Source: an uncultured Eubacteriales bacterium (GTDB lineage Bacteria; Bacillota; Clostridia; Lachnospirales; Lachnospiraceae). Taken from it: a stretch of DNA of 45,560 nt. This document shows positions 43,501 through 45,560 of the stretch, in pieces. The notes under the pieces are model-generated. The model did no database searches. It had not been told where the DNA came from and worked only from the letters and a program-made list of their open reading frames with translations. The stretch spans positions 1-45,560 of the forward strand of contig ONEC01000026.1 of assembly GCA_900316715.1 (NCBI GenBank). The letters run 5' to 3'. A program made the position numbers and the translations under genes. How positions within the stretch are numbered: position 1 is the stretch's first letter; each line of letters begins with the position of its first letter.

Positions 43501-45398
43501 TCTCCCGGTGTTTTAGCATAAAGCTTAACATCGTTATAGCTGTTACCCTTTACCCCATCTTTATTTTCGGTCAGCTGAGAATTCTCTTTAAGCATGACCT
43601 TTGCATCATAAGTTATCTTATAAGCCGTCTTATCTTTCAGATAAAATGTCATATGCCCTGTGCCTGGGTCACAGTCACATTCTTCATTTGTAGGTTTATG
43701 TCCATTTATAAGTAAAGTTTCGTCGATAAGACTGTATACGTTACTCATATTATCCTCAAGGATAAGATCATCCGTATCAGGATCAAGATCAATGGCTGCT
43801 GTATTTACATCAATTGTAAATGATATGTTCGGTGCTGATGTACGTTCATAAAGATGGCTTTTATCAACAGATTCATTTATAAACTCATCTGAAGCTGTAA
43901 CTTCATTTACCGGGGATGTCATATTGTCATAATAGATACTTGCTGTATTTCTATATGTCTCAACAGCCTTCTTCTGACTTACAACCTTTGTATTATATAT
44001 AATTACTGCTCTGGACTCTTCTGATTTTTTAAGATGATTTATTGTAGCCTCACCTAATACAAACTTTACCTCTGTTGTTCCATTGGCATTCTTGGTTATT
44101 TCAGGCTTTCCTACCAGACCGTCCTGTATATCTGCATATGTATCTCCGTCTACTATTCTTACATCATCGACCAGTTCAAGACCTTCCGGAAGAATATCTA
44201 TAACGTAACCTGTCTTATAAGATGTTCTTTTTAAGCTGGAAAGAATAATCTCCCAGTTAAGTGTTCCATTAGGAATGTCATGATAGCTTGGATTAGCCCA
44301 CTTATCCAGCTCTCCACCGATTGTATAAACGCTTCCCCAGGAATGAGAGCCTTTAGGATCCTCTTTACTTACTACAGAAGCCTTATTTGATACCTTACCT
44401 GTATACTGTCTGTTCGGATAATATTCCTTAGGGTCATTAGTTGCCAGAAACTCATTCGCTGTATCAAAGGAATACATTGCAGGATCGATCTTTACAAGAT
44501 AGGTAACCCAGATATACTCTTCGTTACTCATCTGAGGAATCACTGCATGAATAGTTCTTCCTCCAATCGTATAGTCAACATCTTCAAAATTAGAGATTGC
44601 AATTTTATCTTCTTCGTGAAGATCCACATCACTATAAAACTCAGGTGCAGAATAAAGAGTCATTCCAGGCCACATTTCATCGTCAAATACAACGCTGCTG
44701 TTATTACCCTTAGATTTGAAACGTATCTTTGTTCTATATATATAATCTTTATCTGAATCAGGAGTACCTGCTGGTAATAAAGATTCTTCAACTCTCCATA
44801 CTATTTTATGTACGTAGATTTCACTTTCAATATCTGCCGGCTTTAAATGTACATATATTTCAGCCGCATCCGGAAATGTTATAGTCTCATCCTTTGGATT
44901 CTGATTTCCGTCTTTATTCTGATCGATAGTACCTTTAAAAGTGATATAACTGTTTTTTTCGTCTCTTTTACAGAATTCTTCGTTGTTATACTGGACAGTT
45001 ATCACATTATCTTTTATAGAAAACTTACCAACAACTGTATCCGTATTGTCTTTAATTTCCTTATTAATTATATCCTGGACTTTAACGATATCCGGAAGGG
45101 TATAAGTAAATACATCACTGGTACTTATATCCTCGTCTTTAAAATCCCATTTCATTTCAAAAAACAGCTGATCCCCATATGAAATCTTTGGAAGCTCACT
45201 TTCACTCCACGGATAAACAGTCTGATCTCCATTGGAATGATTGATCACATAGGATACTTCCATATTCTTGGTCTGCTGAGACAATGGAATCTCTCCTGCC
45301 GCGTGTACGACAGCCCCCACTCCGTTCAAATTGGACAGAGTCATTACAAACACAATTACCATCACAAGAAAATGCTTCAATTTTCTTTTCAGCTTCAT
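40596..45398 (-). CDS. Sortase-anchored surface adhesin with five tandem repeats
   Basis: The 1600-residue protein begins with a signal peptide (KRKLKHFLVMVIVFVMTLSN, cleavage near VHAAG). Residues about 40-520 look like an adhesin head of collagen-binding or Ig-like folds (for example FTYTLPDIVKVQDI, GTLNWEIILSSLKRTSYKTG). Near 665-780 is a SpaA-type domain with NGAKFKLTKMEG and YMLQETQAPDNYVLDD. Another domain follows (TADLTVAKSIVDQND), then five repeats of about 110 residues. A Pro/Thr/Ser-rich wall-spanning stalk precedes the C-terminal anchor: the sorting-like motif VKTGD (about residue 1564), a hydrophobic segment, and RRKRNK. The motif is not a classical LPXTG. It is expected to be covalently linked to the wall. 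GGAAGG precedes the start. Confidence 0.93.
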   Translation of the reverse strand: MKLKRKLKHFLVMVIVFVMTLSNLNGVGAVVHAAGEIPLSQQTKNMEVSYVINHSNGDQTVYPWSESELPKISYGDQLFFEMKWDFKDEDISTSDVFTYTLPDIVKVQDIINKEIKDNTDTVVGKFSIKDNVITVQYNNEEFCKRDEKNSYITFKGTIDQNKDGNQNPKDETITFPDAAEIYVHLKPADIESEIYVHKIVWRVEESLLPAGTPDSDKDYIYRTKIRFKSKGNNSSVVFDDEMWPGMTLYSAPEFYSDVDLHEEDKIAISNFEDVDYTIGGRTIHAVIPQMSNEEYIWVTYLVKIDPAMYSFDTANEFLATNDPKEYYPNRQYTGKVSNKASVVSKEDPKGSHSWGSVYTIGGELDKWANPSYHDIPNGTLNWEIILSSLKRTSYKTGYVIDILPEGLELVDDVRIVDGDTYADIQDGLVGKPEITKNANGTTEVKFVLGEATINHLKKSEESRAVIIYNTKVVSQKKAVETYRNTASIYYDNMTSPVNEVTASDEFINESVDKSHLYERTSAPNISFTIDVNTAAIDLDPDTDDLILEDNMSNVYSLIDETLLINGHKPTNEECDCDPGTGHMTFYLKDKTAYKITYDAKVMLKENSQLTENKDGVKGNSYNDVKLYAKTPGDYEYSISYSFNSQVFSSSAGASSTDKVALNVKKYSDEDHSLLLNGAKFKLTKMEGDFDNLSAGSDTYTETTGGDDGKGTLGVAAFKGLKRNVVYMLQETQAPDNYVLDDSPMFYAFEETAGTLPTTVKYNGTEYTLNVIGADRAFAEPSVYDKRKTADLTVAKSIVDQNDKAISSTAEFEVTIKDSKGNYIDSNGDFTADERTAAYKKVSTSASCKFEKLPVGESFTVVEKAPAADSVTGYTYSSNDAATAGSVTIAESNNSVTITNKYTKNEEKGTLKLVKVLDNAPSTIDKSKITFTVTGPNSYSKTVSYADFAADGTYDLGQVPVGTYTVTETVADSEKSKVENGNTYTLTNTAAEMTAQVEVQDGDDKELKITNTYSSTPVVPDTETLTLQKAFVNAPTVDKSKITFTVTGPDNYSKTVSYADFAANGTYNLGKVTVGTYTVTESIDASEKSKEEQGYSYVLQNTDAQLTDSKELKKGEPATLLITNTYSKTLIDQKGNLTIKKVLSSAPTIDKSQITFEVTGPNSYSKTVSYADFDANGEYSLGEVSIGTYTVTETVADSEKTKEENGYTYTFLNTDAEMTASDEVKAGEPTTLTITNRYDQTAITPAQGNLVINKVFENAPTIDKSQITFEVIDPNGVSTIIAFSDFDAYGKYYFNNVEPGTYTVIETVADSEKSKEENGYNYSFVTADADMTKQGVVEDSKTTELIFTNKYEATSVTPKTGELVIKKIFVNAPTIDKDNLTFTVTGPDGYSKTVKYSDFNDKGEYELGSVAVGTYTVTETIADSEKSKEESGYKYTFNPDDSTADLKDEDTVNAGETTVLSITNAYKSEEIKKDPETPQVSVTPDPSTPDPTTPTTPSETPSTPSAENTSKTNEQTPDNPGSSASANKESEKSSLVITDSDTKKTYNQTTDTKTATSKKTTDTNVKTGDSGRIMLVVAAVLAMISMAYIGLWLYIRRKRNK
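41000..42690 (-). repeat. Five tandem adhesin repeats of about 340 bp
   Basis: The repeats begin near 42690, 42345, 42005, 41672 and 41322. Each starts with a motif like GNLTIKKVLSSAPTIDKS, continues ITFTVTGPxxYSKTVSYADF and VGTYTVTETVADSEK, and closes with a TITNTY-type strand. This is the DUF5979-like Ig fold. Copy 4 diverges most (DPNGVSTIIAFSDF). The high identity at DNA level suggests past expansion by recombination. Confidence 0.9.
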
Positions 45399-45495
45399 AA
45401 ACTACCTTCCTCTCAATAAGATTTTTAGATTAAATAGTGTGTGTGAGTGTTTAAGACGTGTTCAGTGTGCGTTAACGTCCATTACAACTTTTCAC

Positions 45496-45501
45496 ATTAT
45501 A
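45496..45501 (-). promoter_or_regulatory. Possible -10 box of the adhesin gene
   Basis: TATAAT is found on the minus strand about 95 nt before the adhesin start, in an AT-rich region. At 17-18 nt upstream the -35 candidates (TATTAT, ATATTA) are poor, so the promoter may need an activator. The 5' leader holds a CA-rich run (CACTCACACACAC). Confidence 0.35.
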
Positions 45502-45560
45502 ATATACAAAGTAAATAAATAATATCCATAAATTGTCACAAAGTTACCAAATATTGCGGT

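Noticed and set aside
1..45560. CRISPR arrays, tRNA or rRNA genes, insertion sequences or prophage genes
   Set aside because: I saw no regular short repeats with spacers, no tRNA-like cloverleaf with conserved T-loop, no rRNA sequence, and no transposase or integrase motifs.

Overview
Every gene I can support in this 45.6 kb window lies on the minus strand, so transcription runs from high to low coordinates. Protein sequences and gene order point to a Gram-positive anaerobe of the class Clostridia, most likely the family Lachnospiraceae. The reasons are a zinc-type S14, an adenylate kinase with a four-cysteine lid, the Firmicutes-type S10-spc-alpha cluster followed by rplQ, ECF transporter genes and truA, a DUF1667 redox operon, and a sortase-anchored adhesin. 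This assignment is inferred from family resemblance, not from a database search.

Read in the direction of transcription, the layout is as follows. (1) 45398-40596: a 1600-residue sortase-anchored surface adhesin with five tandem repeats and a strong terminator. (2) 40504-36870: an aminoacyl-tRNA editing protein, an OmpR-type response regulator and histidine kinase pair, and a secreted acidic protein of unknown function. The response regulator promoter and the secreted-protein promoter share an 11-bp-period direct repeat placed identically upstream of the -10 box. (3) 36753-29218: a four-gene unit with a JetA-family protein, a DUF6063/JetB-like protein and a JetC-like SMC ATPase. In place of the Wadjet nuclease JetD it carries an SPL-type radical SAM homologue that has lost two of its three cluster cysteines. 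(4) 29150-22108: malic enzyme (frameshifted by a 14-bp tandem duplication), MoxR ATPase, a cytoplasmic ParB-like/BMP fusion, a metallophosphoesterase, citrate synthase and an RlmI-like methyltransferase, tightly packed or overlapping. (5) 22010-18965: two FAD oxidoreductases and a DUF1667 protein, a GlpA-like redox module.

(6) 18900-3459: the S10-spc-alpha ribosomal protein supercluster. It has a clear sigma-A promoter, a structured leader of about 300 nt, and the order rpsJ-rplC-rplD-rplW-rplB-rpsS-rplV-rpsC-rplP-rpmC-rpsQ-rplN-rplX-rplE-rpsN-rpsH-rplF-rplR-rpsE-rpmD-rplO-secY-adk-infA-rpmJ-rpsM-rpsK-rpsD-rpoA-rplQ, ending at an intrinsic terminator. There is no map gene between adk and infA. 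Several intergenic gaps hold strong hairpins, and a second promoter sits between infA and rpmJ. The last residues of the RNA polymerase alpha C-terminal domain are atypical. (7) 3390-622: an ECF transporter module in which the two ATPases are fused and degenerate, the T subunit, and truA. (8) 575-1: the start of a secreted or membrane sensor with two-component-regulator propeller repeats, cut by the window edge.

The strongest candidate for an undescribed system is the JetABC-like operon with the cysteine-depleted SPL homologue. Next are the decayed but intact ECF module, the ParB-like/BMP cytoplasmic sensor operon, and the two-component system with its shared operators and unknown secreted target.
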